From Calothrix sp. PCC 7103 (GTDB lineage: Bacteria > Cyanobacteriota > Cyanobacteriia > Cyanobacteriales > Nostocaceae), in assembly GCF_000331305.1 (NCBI RefSeq), contig NZ_KB217478.1, forward strand, positions 991,366 through 1,055,365: DNA of 64,000 bases, in the 5' to 3' direction. The translations under genes and the position numbers were made by a program. Shown in pieces: positions 27,427-37,132 of the stretch. The notes under the pieces are model-generated. The model searched no databases. It saw only the letters and a list, made by a program, of their open reading frames with translations, and had not been told where the DNA came from. Positions within the stretch are counted from its first letter, which is position 1. Each line of letters begins with the position of its first letter.

Positions 27427-29622
27427 TTATGCAAACTCATAACGATTTTTACCCATGTGTTTGGCACGATACATTGCAGCATCAGCTTGCTTGATTATGG
27501 TTTCAGTATCATGACTATTGATAGGGTATATGCTAATACCAATACTTGCAGATACTCTGGCAACGTTACCTTCTAAGAGAATTGGTTCTGTTATTGTTAG
27601 TAGTATTTTTTTAGCTACTTTGGCGGCGACTTCTTGTTTAGGTATTGCACGTAGTATGACGGTAAATTCGTCACCACCAAGCCGCGCGACAGTATCGCTT
27701 CCACGCAGGCAGTTGTTGAGTCTGCTAGCAACAGTAATTAATAATCGGTCTCCCATTTCGTGACCTAAAGTATCATTAACTTTCTTGAACCCATCTAGAT
27801 CAATGAACAATAGTCCAACCATAAGGCTATTGCTTTGGGCCCATAAGAGCGATTCTTCGAGTTGTTCGGCAAATAGTTTGCGGTTTGGTAAACCTGTGAG
27901 GGGGTCGTGATAGGCTAAGTAACGTAAGCGGTCTTCTCGGATTTTTAACTCCTTGTTGGAGCGAAATAACTCTGCTTTTTCGCGTTTGAGGTCTTCCTCG
28001 ATTAATTTTCGTTTGGTAATATCACGAATGACTCCTACTAAGTAGCAGTTACCAGCAGCGTCTTTGTGGAGCGAACGTTTTGTGGCAATTGAGTAAGTAT
28101 TACCATTCTTGTCAGTAAATTGTTCTTCGGTTTCGCATGGTTGTTGAGTTCTAAAAACTAAATCATCATGAAAGCGAAATACTTCAGCTTGAGATTGACA
28201 AAAGTATTCGTAGTCACTTTTTTCTAACAAAACTTCTTTTGGATAACCCAAAAATTCACAGTAAGCTTCATTTAGAACAATCCACTGATAGTTTTGGTTT
28301 TTAACAAAAACCGGGTCAGGAATTGTGTTGATAATTTGGTCTAAAAATTCTTTGGAGCGTTTTAACTCTTCTTGAACGTAATTAATCTGGCAAGTAACAA
28401 CAAACGCTGAAGCAGATAAGCTAATTAATCCGGGTATAATCGGTATCCACCAACCATCGAGAAATATTACAAATGCGCTTCCAGCTAGTACAGAACTAAA
28501 AAATATAATTATTAAAAAGCTTATGGTAGTTTTCTTAATTTGGTATCGTGTAACTGCACCTAAATACGCGCAAGTCCAAATCCATAAGTATTCAATTAGG
28601 TCTGACCATACTTTAATTAATGGTCTTGAGTATAAGGCGCCAGAAATGAGTTCGCTGATAAAATAAGCTTGTAATTCAACTCCAGCTATTGTTTTAGCTT
28701 GACCAACAAATTGATTAGAATATGGTATTTGCACATAATCTTGTAGAGAAGGTGCTGTAGAACCAATCAAGATAATACGGTCTTTAATCCACTTTTCTGG
28801 AACTTTATCGCTGAGAACTTCACGTAATGAAATTTTACGAAAACCCCAATTATTAGAAGAACAACTTGCACAGCCAGGTTTAGGGAAATTAGATATAATT
28901 TGATAGCCTCTATTATCTGCTCCTACATACGAACCATCGTTTGGTAAAAAGCGAGGAAAGACTGCTTTTCCTAACTGTAAATACTCTGGATTACTCTGTG
29001 CTGCTAATGGCACAATACCTGCTGATTGTAAATAAAGCTTTGCGATTTTAAGCGCAAAACTTTCGTGCTTTTGACTGTATGTGTGCCAATATAGTAAACT
29101 TCGCCTTACTTTTGCATCACTATCAAGTACTATATTATTAAAACCTACTTGGGTTGGATTTAAACCAATTGGTGGCAAAACATGATTATCTTGATTTTGC
29201 GATAGCTTTTCAATACCAACTAAGTTGGGAAAAGTTTTATAAGCAGCTAGTAGCTGTTCGTGACCAGGGTACACTTTAAAATCTCGATAAATATCTAAGC
29301 CAATAGCACGTGGCTGATACTTATTCAATTTCGTCAATAACTCCGCAATTGTACCATCTGGTATAGGCCATGTACCAATAGTTCTCAATGATATCTCATC
29401 AACAGCAATAATTGTGATAGGTTGAGGATACGTTTCCAATGGACGTAACTGGAACAAGACATCTAACGCAATCCATTCAAAAAGCTGAAAAAATCCCAAT
29501 GCGCGTAAAGCAACAATGCAGCCTGCAACTCCAAGCGAAACAAATAACTCTCTTTTATTTAAAAGAGGTCGTTTTTGCTTAAACCGAAACATTTGCAGAA
29601 ACTTATATCGCTGCTTACTCAT
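27427..29622 (-). CDS. CHASE2-PAS-GGDEF diguanylate cyclase
   Basis: 731 aa. Domains in order: N-terminal transmembrane segment (~27-45), extracytoplasmic CHASE2 sensor (~50-330; LDVLFQLRPLE, IIAVDEISLRTIGTWPIPDG, RAIGLDIYRD, IILIGSTAPSLQDY), three transmembrane helices (~340-410), a PAS domain (~425-545; INTIPDPVFVKN...GVIRDITKRK), a short coiled coil, and a GGDEF domain (~565-731; DPLTGLPNRKLF, ARLGGDEFTV). The intact GGDEF motif implies c-di-GMP synthesis. The ligand sensed by CHASE2 is unknown. No RxxD product-inhibition site is evident (LNNCLRGSDTVARLGGDEF; check). No EAL domain. Confidence 0.93.
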   Translation of the reverse strand: MSKQRYKFLQMFRFKQKRPLLNKRELFVSLGVAGCIVALRALGFFQLFEWIALDVLFQLRPLETYPQPITIIAVDEISLRTIGTWPIPDGTIAELLTKLNKYQPRAIGLDIYRDFKVYPGHEQLLAAYKTFPNLVGIEKLSQNQDNHVLPPIGLNPTQVGFNNIVLDSDAKVRRSLLYWHTYSQKHESFALKIAKLYLQSAGIVPLAAQSNPEYLQLGKAVFPRFLPNDGSYVGADNRGYQIISNFPKPGCASCSSNNWGFRKISLREVLSDKVPEKWIKDRIILIGSTAPSLQDYVQIPYSNQFVGQAKTIAGVELQAYFISELISGALYSRPLIKVWSDLIEYLWIWTCAYLGAVTRYQIKKTTISFLIIIFFSSVLAGSAFVIFLDGWWIPIIPGLISLSASAFVVTCQINYVQEELKRSKEFLDQIINTIPDPVFVKNQNYQWIVLNEAYCEFLGYPKEVLLEKSDYEYFCQSQAEVFRFHDDLVFRTQQPCETEEQFTDKNGNTYSIATKRSLHKDAAGNCYLVGVIRDITKRKLIEEDLKREKAELFRSNKELKIREDRLRYLAYHDPLTGLPNRKLFAEQLEESLLWAQSNSLMVGLLFIDLDGFKKVNDTLGHEMGDRLLITVASRLNNCLRGSDTVARLGGDEFTVILRAIPKQEVAAKVAKKILLTITEPILLEGNVARVSASIGISIYPINSHDTETIIKQADAAMYRAKHMGKNRYEFA

Positions 29623-29941
29623 TCACAATTACCGAGTCGAGTTTTTAAACATAAAAACTGTTTGAACAGTTATTGCTATATCCATTACTATGGCTTATTT
29701 CATTTATAACTATTTGTCAAGTCTAATGATCTCTAAATGTAATTATTTTTGATCAAACTAAATCGCAACCATGAGAGTAGCCTATTTAGCAGCTATTAAA
29801 ATATTAACTAGATAACAATTTATTACGATTTACCACAATTCTCTATAATTTGTGACAACATTATAAGCTCTCTATAAATAAAAATACCTCCTCTAAGGTT
29901 AGAGAAGGCATGAATTTTATAAAACCTTACAAATAAGATGA
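29623..29941. other. Intergenic, no gene seen
   Basis: AT-rich gap between the GGDEF gene's start and the 3' end of the VKOR gene. No open frame of note. A short hairpin-like segment CCTCTAAGGTTAGAG near 29888-29906 may terminate one of the flanking transcripts. Confidence 0.4.
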
Positions 29942-30979
29942 TTACCTGAAATATTTGAAATTACGAGAACCCGCATAACCAGATGCGTTCGCTAAATCAT
30001 TCAAGTTCTGGACTCCACTGTAAGATTTCTTATTAATAATCCAAGTGGGAAACCCTTTAACACCAGCAGATGTACAGTCTTGGGGTTTACCAACGGGACT
30101 TTCTGGCGCGCATTCTGTTTTCACGTTATTATCAGTAATTACTTTGTAAGCTTCTTTACCAAACAGTAACTTTTGTTCGTGACAGTGCGGGCACCAGAAA
30201 GCAACATATTCTTTGGCGCCAACTTTCGCCAAGTGGTTTGCTAATTCAATTTCAGCTTCACCACTGGTAGTAGTTATTTCCCAACCTGATTTTGGGTCAG
30301 GTTCACCAGCTTTGCGCGCATCGAAGAAAATTTGTCCGGCGCCAGAACCAGTTTGTGCGACAGTTACACCAGCACGATTTGGGTTAGTTGGGTCAGCATT
30401 ATTTCCATTTTTAACCAACTCATTAATGGGAGCGTAAGCAGCAAGAGTACCTATTAGCGTTACCATGCCCACAATAACTGCTGTAAAAAATATTTGACCG
30501 ATATCGTCCCACGAACGACCAATAATAGTCAATACTAATATACTAAGTGAAAAGAATGCACTTGCAATACAGTAATAACAAACAGTTTTTATTTGGAAAG
30601 CGAGCAGGTACATTAAGTAACTGCTGAACACGGTCATGGCTATACTACCAGCTAGTAGTAATAGCCAGGTTATGTTTTCTAATTTTTTGCGTTGCTCTTT
30701 ATTGGTTTCTGGCTTAATAGCTAATGGCGCCAGTGCAAAACCAGTCATGCTGGCATAAGCCAAAAACCCAAATATAGCTAGTGGCACACCAAAAATGGTA
30801 GCCCAAGGGCTAGAAAGAACACTATCACAACCAGCAGTTTTACCCACGCAGGCAACGGCGGCTCCGCTTAACTTGACGTAGCTAAGATAGCCTGTGTTTA
30901 CAGCGCCAAGTCCAGCTATCGCAGCAATAATTAAGCGCGAAGTGCGATGAATCCAAGGGATAGAACGACGGCGACTCAT
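29942..30979 (-). CDS. Vitamin K epoxide reductase (VKOR)-thioredoxin fusion
   Basis: Disulfide-forming membrane protein. The N-terminal VKOR domain has about five transmembrane helices, a loop Cys pair in CVGKTAGCDSVLSS, and the active-site CYYC in IKTVCYYCIASAFF. The C-terminal thioredoxin-like domain carries WCPHC (VAFWCPHCHEQK). Such fusions oxidise folding proteins in the lumen or periplasm of cyanobacteria and affect photosystem II assembly. I place the start at ATG 30979 (MSRRRSIPWIHR): the alternative at 31066 runs back through a dispersed hairpin repeat and would add a non-conserved leader. 345 aa is normal. Confidence 0.93.
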   Translation of the reverse strand: MSRRRSIPWIHRTSRLIIAAIAGLGAVNTGYLSYVKLSGAAVACVGKTAGCDSVLSSPWATIFGVPLAIFGFLAYASMTGFALAPLAIKPETNKEQRKKLENITWLLLLAGSIAMTVFSSYLMYLLAFQIKTVCYYCIASAFFSLSILVLTIIGRSWDDIGQIFFTAVIVGMVTLIGTLAAYAPINELVKNGNNADPTNPNRAGVTVAQTGSGAGQIFFDARKAGEPDPKSGWEITTTSGEAEIELANHLAKVGAKEYVAFWCPHCHEQKLLFGKEAYKVITDNNVKTECAPESPVGKPQDCTSAGVKGFPTWIINKKSYSGVQNLNDLANASGYAGSRNFKYFR

Positions 30980-31011
30980 AATTTTGATCAAGGGGTTAGA
31001 ATTAAAAGTAG

Positions 31012-31071
31012 GGTGCGTGACGCAATAAACAATTTTCAACCGAAGCCAATAACCTACTAGCGTCACGCACC
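31012..31071. repeat. Inverted-repeat element, GGTGCGTGACGC ... GCGTCACGCACC
   Basis: Perfect 12-bp arms at 31012-31023 and 31060-31071 between btpA and the VKOR gene, which are on the same strand. Third copy of the family at 1268 and 24503. It may attenuate or terminate between the two genes. Confidence 0.85.
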
Positions 31072-31081
31072 ATATAGGGAG

Positions 31082-31954
31082 CTAAGAATGTAGTTTTACC
31101 GAAGACGTAGACTTTTTGCCATCTTTGGAATTACTACTAGAGTTGTTACTAGAATTACGGATGATTCGGGCTGCTTCGACAAATGTAGCAACACGGTTGG
31201 GGTCGATAGTTTGCTCAATCCGCCCTTGACGTTTGAGCGAACTAGATACAATTACACCATCCGCAGCTTGCATTAGTGTAGCTATATTATCCACGCTAGC
31301 ACCACTGCCTATAAATACTGGAGTCCCATCTGCTGCTGCTGATGCTAATTCTAAATCTTCTAAAGAAGGTGGGCTACCTGTCGCCCAGCCAGATAAAATA
31401 ACAGCATCAGCTAGACCACGTTCAATTGTATCTTTGACGGCAACGGTCAAATTGGGAGAACTAAGGGGACGTGCGTGTTTAACAAGCACGTCAGCAAGAA
31501 TTTTGACATCGCTACCTAATTCACGCCGATAGCGTAGTAATTGATGTGCTTCTCCTTCAATTAATCCTTGGTCGGTTGCCATCACCCCAGTTAAAACATT
31601 AACCCGAATAAATTGTGCATGAACACAGGTAGCTATTGCCATAGCACTTTTGGCATCATTCCGCAACACATTCAACCCAATGGGTTGCGTTACTAAATTT
31701 TGAATTCGCTGCACTACTACCGTTATGGCGCTGACAACAGCTGGGTCAACTTGGTTTTTAGTAAATGGCGCATCGAAAAAATTTTCGACTATAATACCGT
31801 CAACTCCTCCACTGGCTAAAGCGGCAGCTTCTCTTTCGGCGCGGTCAATAACCGCTTTCAAACTTCCCCCCCAACGCGGAGAAGTCGGCAGCGGCAAAAG
31901 GTGAACCACGCCAATAATTGGGGTTTGGGTTTTAAATAACTGATATAAGTCCAC
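31082..31954 (-). CDS. btpA: BtpA-family photosystem I biogenesis protein
   Basis: TIM-barrel protein of 290 aa; BtpA in Synechocystis stabilises the photosystem I reaction-centre proteins PsaA/PsaB at the thylakoid. Diagnostic segments: IIGVVHLLPLPTSPRW, GGVDGIIVENFFDAPF, IGLNVLRNDAKSAMAIA, FIRVNVLTGVMATDQGLIEG and GSGASVDNIATLMQAADGVIVSS. The Ser/Asn-rich C-terminus is variable. Start at ATG 31954 (MDLYQLFKTQTPIIG). Faces the same way as the VKOR gene 100 bp downstream. Confidence 0.93.
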   Translation of the reverse strand: MDLYQLFKTQTPIIGVVHLLPLPTSPRWGGSLKAVIDRAEREAAALASGGVDGIIVENFFDAPFTKNQVDPAVVSAITVVVQRIQNLVTQPIGLNVLRNDAKSAMAIATCVHAQFIRVNVLTGVMATDQGLIEGEAHQLLRYRRELGSDVKILADVLVKHARPLSSPNLTVAVKDTIERGLADAVILSGWATGSPPSLEDLELASAAADGTPVFIGSGASVDNIATLMQAADGVIVSSSLKRQGRIEQTIDPNRVATFVEAARIIRNSSNNSSSNSKDGKKSTSSVKLHS

Positions 31955-32777
31955 TCTTCAATTAAACCGCTCTTGCGGAGTCCTCTATCTAATGTCACAG
32001 CCTTCTCTATTGAAAAACAACCGTGCTGAAAGTGAAAGGGGTAGACTTTGCTATATTTTCTCAAATATGTGCTATATGGTTCGGTTTTCTGCCTCCTCCT
32101 TAAGGAATAATTTGAGGTGAAACCTTTCATAAGATATGTTAAGATAGAAAGTGGCTACAAGAGGAGACTGCCACTTAATAAAATGCACTCTGACTCGTAC
32201 TATGTGGAAAAGTCTACACAATCGGTACACTTTCCTGTAGAATGGCGACGTGATGAACAAAGTGAGATAACAAGCAGCCCACAGTTCTTGCGCTTTTTAA
32301 ACAGAGCAACGAGCTAACACCACCGCATGGCAGCACAAAATGCGCGCTTGCGATACTACCTACGGGTTGCGACTTCTTTTGGATACGCCACAGACTAGTA
32401 ATAACGAACCTTAGTTCTTATATTTTAGTCATCCAGAGGGCGGACTTGACTAGGGGTAAATTCACAACGCATTTGCTAGCTCCGGTAGTGTACAATACCT
32501 ATAGCTATAAATTTATAGAATTGTAAAGAGTGTTAAATTTGCCCTAAGAATAAATTTTGTTTTTCTCTGGAAACACAGAATCAAGCATAATCATAGCATG
32601 TCTCGTTACTGTAAGCAGTGGTAGCCCCTAGGGAAGGCGCCCGACGCTTGATAAGCATTTGTAGGGATATTACTCTCGAATGTAAAATCAAATTCCACCA
32701 TATAGTGAAGGGAAAATGATGCTTAACTGTTTGATAATTAACAAACGTGACAAAATAAGCAAGAATGATATTAAAAT
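31955..32777. other. Long intergenic region upstream of btpA and rimO
   Basis: 823 bp between divergent genes; it must hold the btpA and rimO promoters. It contains one possible small gene (listed separately) and a GGCGCC at 32636. From 32318 to 32577 I see no coding frame; a structured RNA here cannot be excluded but no known fold was recognised. Confidence 0.5.
32117..32317 (+). CDS. Possible small protein of unknown function (66 aa)
   Basis: GTG 32117 is preceded by AAGGAATAATTTGAG, a plausible ribosome site. The product (MKPFIRYVKIESGYKRRLPL...) is basic at the start, with PVEWRRDEQSE and a C-terminal FLRFLNRATS, and no hydrophobic segment. I recognise no family. Overlapping frames on the other strand are also open, so coding is uncertain. 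Confidence 0.3.
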   Translation: MKPFIRYVKIESGYKRRLPLNKMHSDSYYVEKSTQSVHFPVEWRRDEQSEITSSPQFLRFLNRATS

Positions 32778-34112
32778 ATGGGTGAAAAGCCAACGATTGC
32801 CATTTCTCATCTAGGCTGCGAGAAAAATAGAATTGACACGGAACATATGCTGGGGCTGCTTGTAGAAGCAGGTTATGGCGTAGATAGTAACGAAGAGTTA
32901 GCAGATTACGTTATTGTAAATACATGTAGTTTTATTGAAGCGGCGCGCGCTGAATCGGTTCGGACTTTAGTCGAACTAGCAGAAGCGAACAAGAAAATTG
33001 TCATTACCGGCTGTATGGCGCAGCATTTCCAAGAGCAATTATTGGAAGAGTTGCCCGAAGCGGTTGCAGTAGTGGGGACGGGCGATTATCACAAAATCGT
33101 AGACGTGATTGAGCGCGCATCGAGTGGCGAGCGAGTAAAAGAAGTTAGTGCCGAGCCAACTTATATAGCGGATGAGTTGACACCACGCTACCGAACAACA
33201 ACAGAAGGCGTAGCTTACCTGCGAGTTGCGGAGGGATGCGATTATAGATGTGCATTTTGTATAATTCCCCATCTCAGAGGAAACCAACGTTCGCGTACTA
33301 TAGAATCGATTGTTACTGAAGCCGAACAATTGGCATCTCAAGGAGTCCGAGAAATTATCTTGATTTCTCAAATTACAACTAACTACGGTATGGATATATA
33401 TGGCAAACCGAAGTTAGCTGAGTTACTGCGCGCGTTAGGTAAAGTTGATGTACCGTGGATTCGGATGCATTACGCCTATCCAACGGGACTTACCCCTGAT
33501 GTAATTGCGGCAATTCAAGGGACACCCAATGTTTTGCCTTACTTGGATTTACCGTTACAACACTCACACCCCGATGTTCTTCGTGCAATGAACCGTCCTT
33601 GGCAAGGACGAGTTAACGATGCGATTATCGAGCGCATCAAGGAAGCGTTACCAAACGCGGTGCTGCGAACAACATTTATTGTTGGGTTTCCTGGAGAAAC
33701 GGATGAACAATTTGAACATTTGTTGCAATTTGTTCAACGTCATGAATTTGACCATGTTGGGGTATTCACATTTTCAGCGGAAGAGGGAACACCAGCCCAA
33801 AATTTACCTGACCAGGTACCGCAAGAAATTATGGATACAAGACGGGATGCCTTGATGGCACTCCAACAACCGATTTCTGAAAATAAAAATCAACAACTTA
33901 TTAATCAAGTTGTGGATGTGCTGATTGAACAAGAAAATCCAGAAACAGGTGAATTAATCGGTCGTTCGAGTCGTTTTGCTCCAGAAGTTGATGGGCTTGT
34001 ATACGTGAGTGGACAAGCCAGTTTAGGAAGCATCGTCCAAGTTGAAATTACTGGCGCCGATGCATATGACCTTTATGGTCAAGTTGTTAAACAGTTAGTA
34101 GCTGTTAATTAG
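32778..34112 (+). CDS. rimO: Ribosomal protein S12 methylthiotransferase RimO
   Basis: Radical-SAM enzyme that adds a methylthio group to an aspartate of ribosomal protein S12. The N-terminal UPF0004 domain has the three cluster cysteines in [21 protein letters not shown] and ITGCMAQ. The radical-SAM motif is [17 protein letters not shown], followed by [16 protein letters not shown] and a C-terminal TRAM domain (residues ~375-440). The Cys-Glu-Lys-Asn (GCEKN) start separates RimO from MiaB. 444 aa is normal. Start at ATG 32778. A DEAD-box helicase gene follows 126 bp on. Confidence 0.95.
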   Translation: MGEKPTIAISHLGCEKNRIDTEHMLGLLVEAGYGVDSNEELADYVIVNTCSFIEAARAESVRTLVELAEANKKIVITGCMAQHFQEQLLEELPEAVAVVGTGDYHKIVDVIERASSGERVKEVSAEPTYIADELTPRYRTTTEGVAYLRVAEGCDYRCAFCIIPHLRGNQRSRTIESIVTEAEQLASQGVREIILISQITTNYGMDIYGKPKLAELLRALGKVDVPWIRMHYAYPTGLTPDVIAAIQGTPNVLPYLDLPLQHSHPDVLRAMNRPWQGRVNDAIIERIKEALPNAVLRTTFIVGFPGETDEQFEHLLQFVQRHEFDHVGVFTFSAEEGTPAQNLPDQVPQEIMDTRRDALMALQQPISENKNQQLINQVVDVLIEQENPETGELIGRSSRFAPEVDGLVYVSGQASLGSIVQVEITGADAYDLYGQVVKQLVAVN

Positions 34113-34238
34113 CTGTTAACTTTGCCCGTCATGGCTAGTAGATTATTTCTGATTATAATAATTACCCTTTTCTATTAGCCCTTATTAGCCATATCAAGTT
34201 AATTACCCATTACCAAATAAGAAGATTTAGGAGAATTA

Positions 34239-35837
34239 ATGAATCCTTCCTTTCAAGAATTAGGTCTCTCAGAAGAACGTGTACAACAATTAGAAACACT
34301 TGGTTTCACTGAACCTACCAATATTCAGGCACAAGCGATTCCACATTTGCTGTCTGGACGTGATGTTGTTGGTCAATCGCAAACAGGTACAGGTAAGACC
34401 GCTGCTTTCTCCTTACCTATATTAGAGAGATTAGACGTTAACCATCGCGCCGTACAAGCTTTAGTTTTGGCGCCAACTCGTGAATTAGCGATTCAAGTTC
34501 ACGATGCAGTTTCTACTTTTATCGGTAATACTGGATTGCGTACAGCAGCTATTTATGGTGGTCAGTCGATAGACCGTCAAATTATGCAACTGCGACGTGG
34601 TGTCCACATTGTTGTTGGTACACCTGGACGTGTGATTGACTTGTTAGAGCGTGGTAGCCTCAAACTTGATTATGTTCGCTGGTTTGTATTAGATGAAGCC
34701 GACGAAATGTTAAGCATGGGCTTTATCGACGATGTTGAAAAAATTCTCTCGCAGGCGCCAACAGAGCGTCAAACGGCATTATTCTCAGCGACAATGCCAC
34801 CAAGTATACGTCAGCTTGTCAACACCTTTTTGAACGACCCCGTTACCGTTACCGTACAACAACCAAAAGCGGCGCCGAACAAAATTAACCAAGTAGCGTA
34901 TGTAGTGCCTCGTAACTGGAGCAAAGCCAGAGCATTACAACCTATTTTGGAAATGGAAGACCCAGAGTCAGCGTTGATATTTGTACGTACTCGTCGTACA
35001 GCAGCAGAACTTACCAATCAGCTTCAATCAGCAGGTCATAGTGTCGATGAATACCACGGTGACTTGTCGCAACAAGCCAGAGAACGGTTATTAGGAAGAT
35101 TCCGTAATCGTCAAGTTCGTTGGGTAGTAGCAACTGATATTGCTGCACGTGGTTTAGACGTAGACCAGTTATCACACGTAATTAACTTTGACTTACCTGA
35201 TAGCGTAGAAACTTATGTACACCGAATTGGTCGTACAGGTCGTGCAGGTAAAGAAGGTACCGCGATTACTTTAGTACAGCCATTCGAGCGTCGTAAACAG
35301 CAAATATTTGAGCGTCACGTTCGTCAAGCTTGGCAAGTACTGCCAATTCCAACACGCGCACAAATAGAAGCACGCCATATTCAAAAGTTACAAGAACAAG
35401 TGCGCGAAGCACTAACTGGCGAAAGATTGGCATCTTTCTTACCAATTGTTCGTGAGTTGAGCGAAGAATATGATGCTCACGCAATTGCAGCAGCAGCATT
35501 ACAACTAGCTTACGACCAAACTCGTCCAGCTTGGTTACAAACCGAAGCTGATGCAAGTGAAGAAGAATTACTATCCCCAACACCCAAGCCAAAACTTCGT
35601 GGAGGTGGTGGTTCACCCCGTCGTGAATATTCAGGAGAACGTCGTGGTGGTCGTTCCTGGGATAATGGCGAAGGTGGACGTGGTGAAGGTGGACGTGGCG
35701 AAGGTGGACGTGGCGAAGGTGGACGTTCCGTTAAACCCAAACTTAAAGGAGGTTCTTCCTCCCCTCGTCGTGAGTCAGCAGCATCAGGCAAGAAAATAGG
35801 TTCTGTTAGCGCTGCTCAAGAATCAGCTTCTTCATAG
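34239..35837 (+). CDS. DEAD-box RNA helicase (CsdA/DeaD/CrhR-like)
   Basis: 532 aa with all helicase motifs: Q motif GFTEPTNIQAQAIP, I QTGTGKT, Ia PTRELA, Ib TPGR, II DEAD, III SAT, IV IFVRT, V ARGLD, VI HRIGRTGRAG. Beyond the RecA core lies a ~90-residue dimerisation-like region and a Gly/Arg-rich tail with four GEGGR units, then basic SPRRES. In cyanobacteria CrhR-type helicases respond to cold and redox stress. Start at ATG 34239 with AGGAG 8 bp upstream, a strong ribosome site. Confidence 0.93.
   Translation: MNPSFQELGLSEERVQQLETLGFTEPTNIQAQAIPHLLSGRDVVGQSQTGTGKTAAFSLPILERLDVNHRAVQALVLAPTRELAIQVHDAVSTFIGNTGLRTAAIYGGQSIDRQIMQLRRGVHIVVGTPGRVIDLLERGSLKLDYVRWFVLDEADEMLSMGFIDDVEKILSQAPTERQTALFSATMPPSIRQLVNTFLNDPVTVTVQQPKAAPNKINQVAYVVPRNWSKARALQPILEMEDPESALIFVRTRRTAAELTNQLQSAGHSVDEYHGDLSQQARERLLGRFRNRQVRWVVATDIAARGLDVDQLSHVINFDLPDSVETYVHRIGRTGRAGKEGTAITLVQPFERRKQQIFERHVRQAWQVLPIPTRAQIEARHIQKLQEQVREALTGERLASFLPIVRELSEEYDAHAIAAAALQLAYDQTRPAWLQTEADASEEELLSPTPKPKLRGGGGSPRREYSGERRGGRSWDNGEGGRGEGGRGEGGRGEGGRSVKPKLKGGSSSPRRESAASGKKIGSVSAAQESASS
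35668..35727 (+). repeat. Four tandem 15-bp units encoding GEGGR
   Basis: GGCGAAGGTGGACGT and one variant (GGT for GGC) repeat four times in frame in the helicase tail. RGG-like repeats bind RNA; copy number could vary by slippage. Confidence 0.9.
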
Positions 35838-35844
35838 ATTTTAG

Positions 35845-35890
35845 GCGCCCTCTTTGAATAAAGGCTAAGTAAAGTCTAAATAAAGGGCGC
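35845..35890 (+). terminator. Possible hairpin terminator after the helicase gene
   Basis: GCGCCCT (35845-35851) pairs with AGGGCGC (35884-35890) with a 32-nt AT-rich loop containing CTTTGAATAAAGG, itself a mini-hairpin. No long T-run follows, so termination strength is uncertain. Confidence 0.4.
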
Positions 35891-36115
35891 ATCCCACACT
35901 AATTAAAAACATCAGCCTGCTGCAAAGCTTTTCCGGTTTGGTCTTTCTTAGATAGGATTAGCGGTGCAGCATGTTGTCTTGTTTTTATTTAATAAACTAA
36001 TTTAAATTTTGAAGAGGCACGGGGCAAGATAAAGCCCATCCCACAAGAGGTTTATTGTAAAAGTTACTTAGAACTTTTAAATACATTTAACTATTTTGCT
36101 TTAATTTATTATATT

Positions 36116-37045
36116 TTACTTAATTGGGTCAATTAATGTTTTGTCTAGTTGCTTTATCAAACCTTGATAGGTTCCTACCAAACAAGCCCAAACCTTAAGC
36201 GGTTTTTGCTCGGTATCAAATAACACAATTTTCATGATAGTCCAAATTGCGTATTTAATGCGATGTTTTAAACTTAATAAACGATACCATCCTTGAGCGT
36301 ATTTAATATCTAAATATGTGTGATTACGACAAATGTAGTAATGACGTAACGCCGAGTATTTATGTATATAATATTTTTTATATAAAAATTTGACAGCTAA
36401 GGGATTACCAAAATTATGCTGCATGGTAGCTTTAGTAATAATTAAATTAGAATAATTTTTGTATCTTAAACGCAGTCCATAATCAAGGTCTATTCCGTCA
36501 ATAAATAATTCGGCACGTGGAGGAGAAATTGTTTTAGCTTTTTCTATAGAAATTAATGAACCAGAGGTAATGGGAGCGTCACATTCGTAAAAGTCTATTT
36601 TATTTATGTGTTGGCATCCAATAAAACGATACTTTGCAAATACGGCGCCTTCAACAACGGTATTAGTTTTTACATCAATTGCAGTTGGAGCAATAATACC
36701 AATTTCATATTGTCCAGATAATCTTTGATGTGCTGCTAAAAGTATCTCTAGACAATCTGATGCAGGTACACTATCTTGGTCAAAAGCCCATAAAAAATCG
36801 TACTTATTAGCTTGTGCTAAATTTAGTGCTATATTCAATCCGGCACCGATACCTATATTTTCTGGATGACGTTCGATGATAATATTTGTTAAGTTACTCA
36901 GTGAAATAGGCTCAATACGGGAATTATCTATAATAAAAATTTTATCAATTGGGAATGATTGATTTTGAATAGCTCTAACGCAAGTTTTTACAGCTTGATT
37001 ATCTTCGTAAGCTGTAATGTATGCTAAAACTTTGATTTTTTTCAC
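36116..37045 (-). CDS. Family-2 glycosyltransferase, rhamnosyltransferase-like
   Basis: 309 aa, GT-A fold. N-terminal VLAYITAYEDNQAVKTCVRAIQNQSFPIDKIFIIDN is the nucleotide-sugar half; FLWAFDQDSVPASD holds the metal-binding D-x-D-type motif (DQDS), as in RfbN/WbbL rhamnosyltransferases; GSLISIEKA and FIDGIDLDYGLRLR follow. The C-terminus has an amphipathic segment near the membrane. The donor is most likely dTDP-rhamnose by family resemblance, unproven. Last gene in transcription order of the minus-strand polysaccharide cluster, about 90 bp after the next gene's stop. Confidence 0.88.
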   Translation of the reverse strand: MKKIKVLAYITAYEDNQAVKTCVRAIQNQSFPIDKIFIIDNSRIEPISLSNLTNIIIERHPENIGIGAGLNIALNLAQANKYDFLWAFDQDSVPASDCLEILLAAHQRLSGQYEIGIIAPTAIDVKTNTVVEGAVFAKYRFIGCQHINKIDFYECDAPITSGSLISIEKAKTISPPRAELFIDGIDLDYGLRLRYKNYSNLIITKATMQHNFGNPLAVKFLYKKYYIHKYSALRHYYICRNHTYLDIKYAQGWYRLLSLKHRIKYAIWTIMKIVLFDTEQKPLKVWACLVGTYQGLIKQLDKTLIDPIK

Positions 37046-37097
37046 ATTTTTAATTATTTTTTAACAAATTAAGGCGTGATGTAAAGACGTGATGTAA

Positions 37098-37117
37098 AGA
37101 CGCGATTAATCGCGTCT
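37098..37117. repeat. REP-like palindrome AGACGCGATTAATCGCGTCT
   Basis: Perfect 20-bp palindrome between two glycosyltransferase genes, followed by the usual CTAC flank; AAAGACGTGATGTAAAGACG next to it is a degenerate half copy. Confidence 0.85.
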
Positions 37118-37132
37118 CTACGTTTGGTCTTT

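Noticed and set aside
30980-31066. Longer N-terminus of the VKOR protein
   Set aside because: It would translate part of a dispersed inverted repeat; ATG 30979 gives the expected VKOR start.
35510-35799. Open frames rich in Pro/Arg or Lys/Val over the helicase tail
   Set aside because: They are shadows of the GEGGR repeats in the DEAD-box helicase gene.
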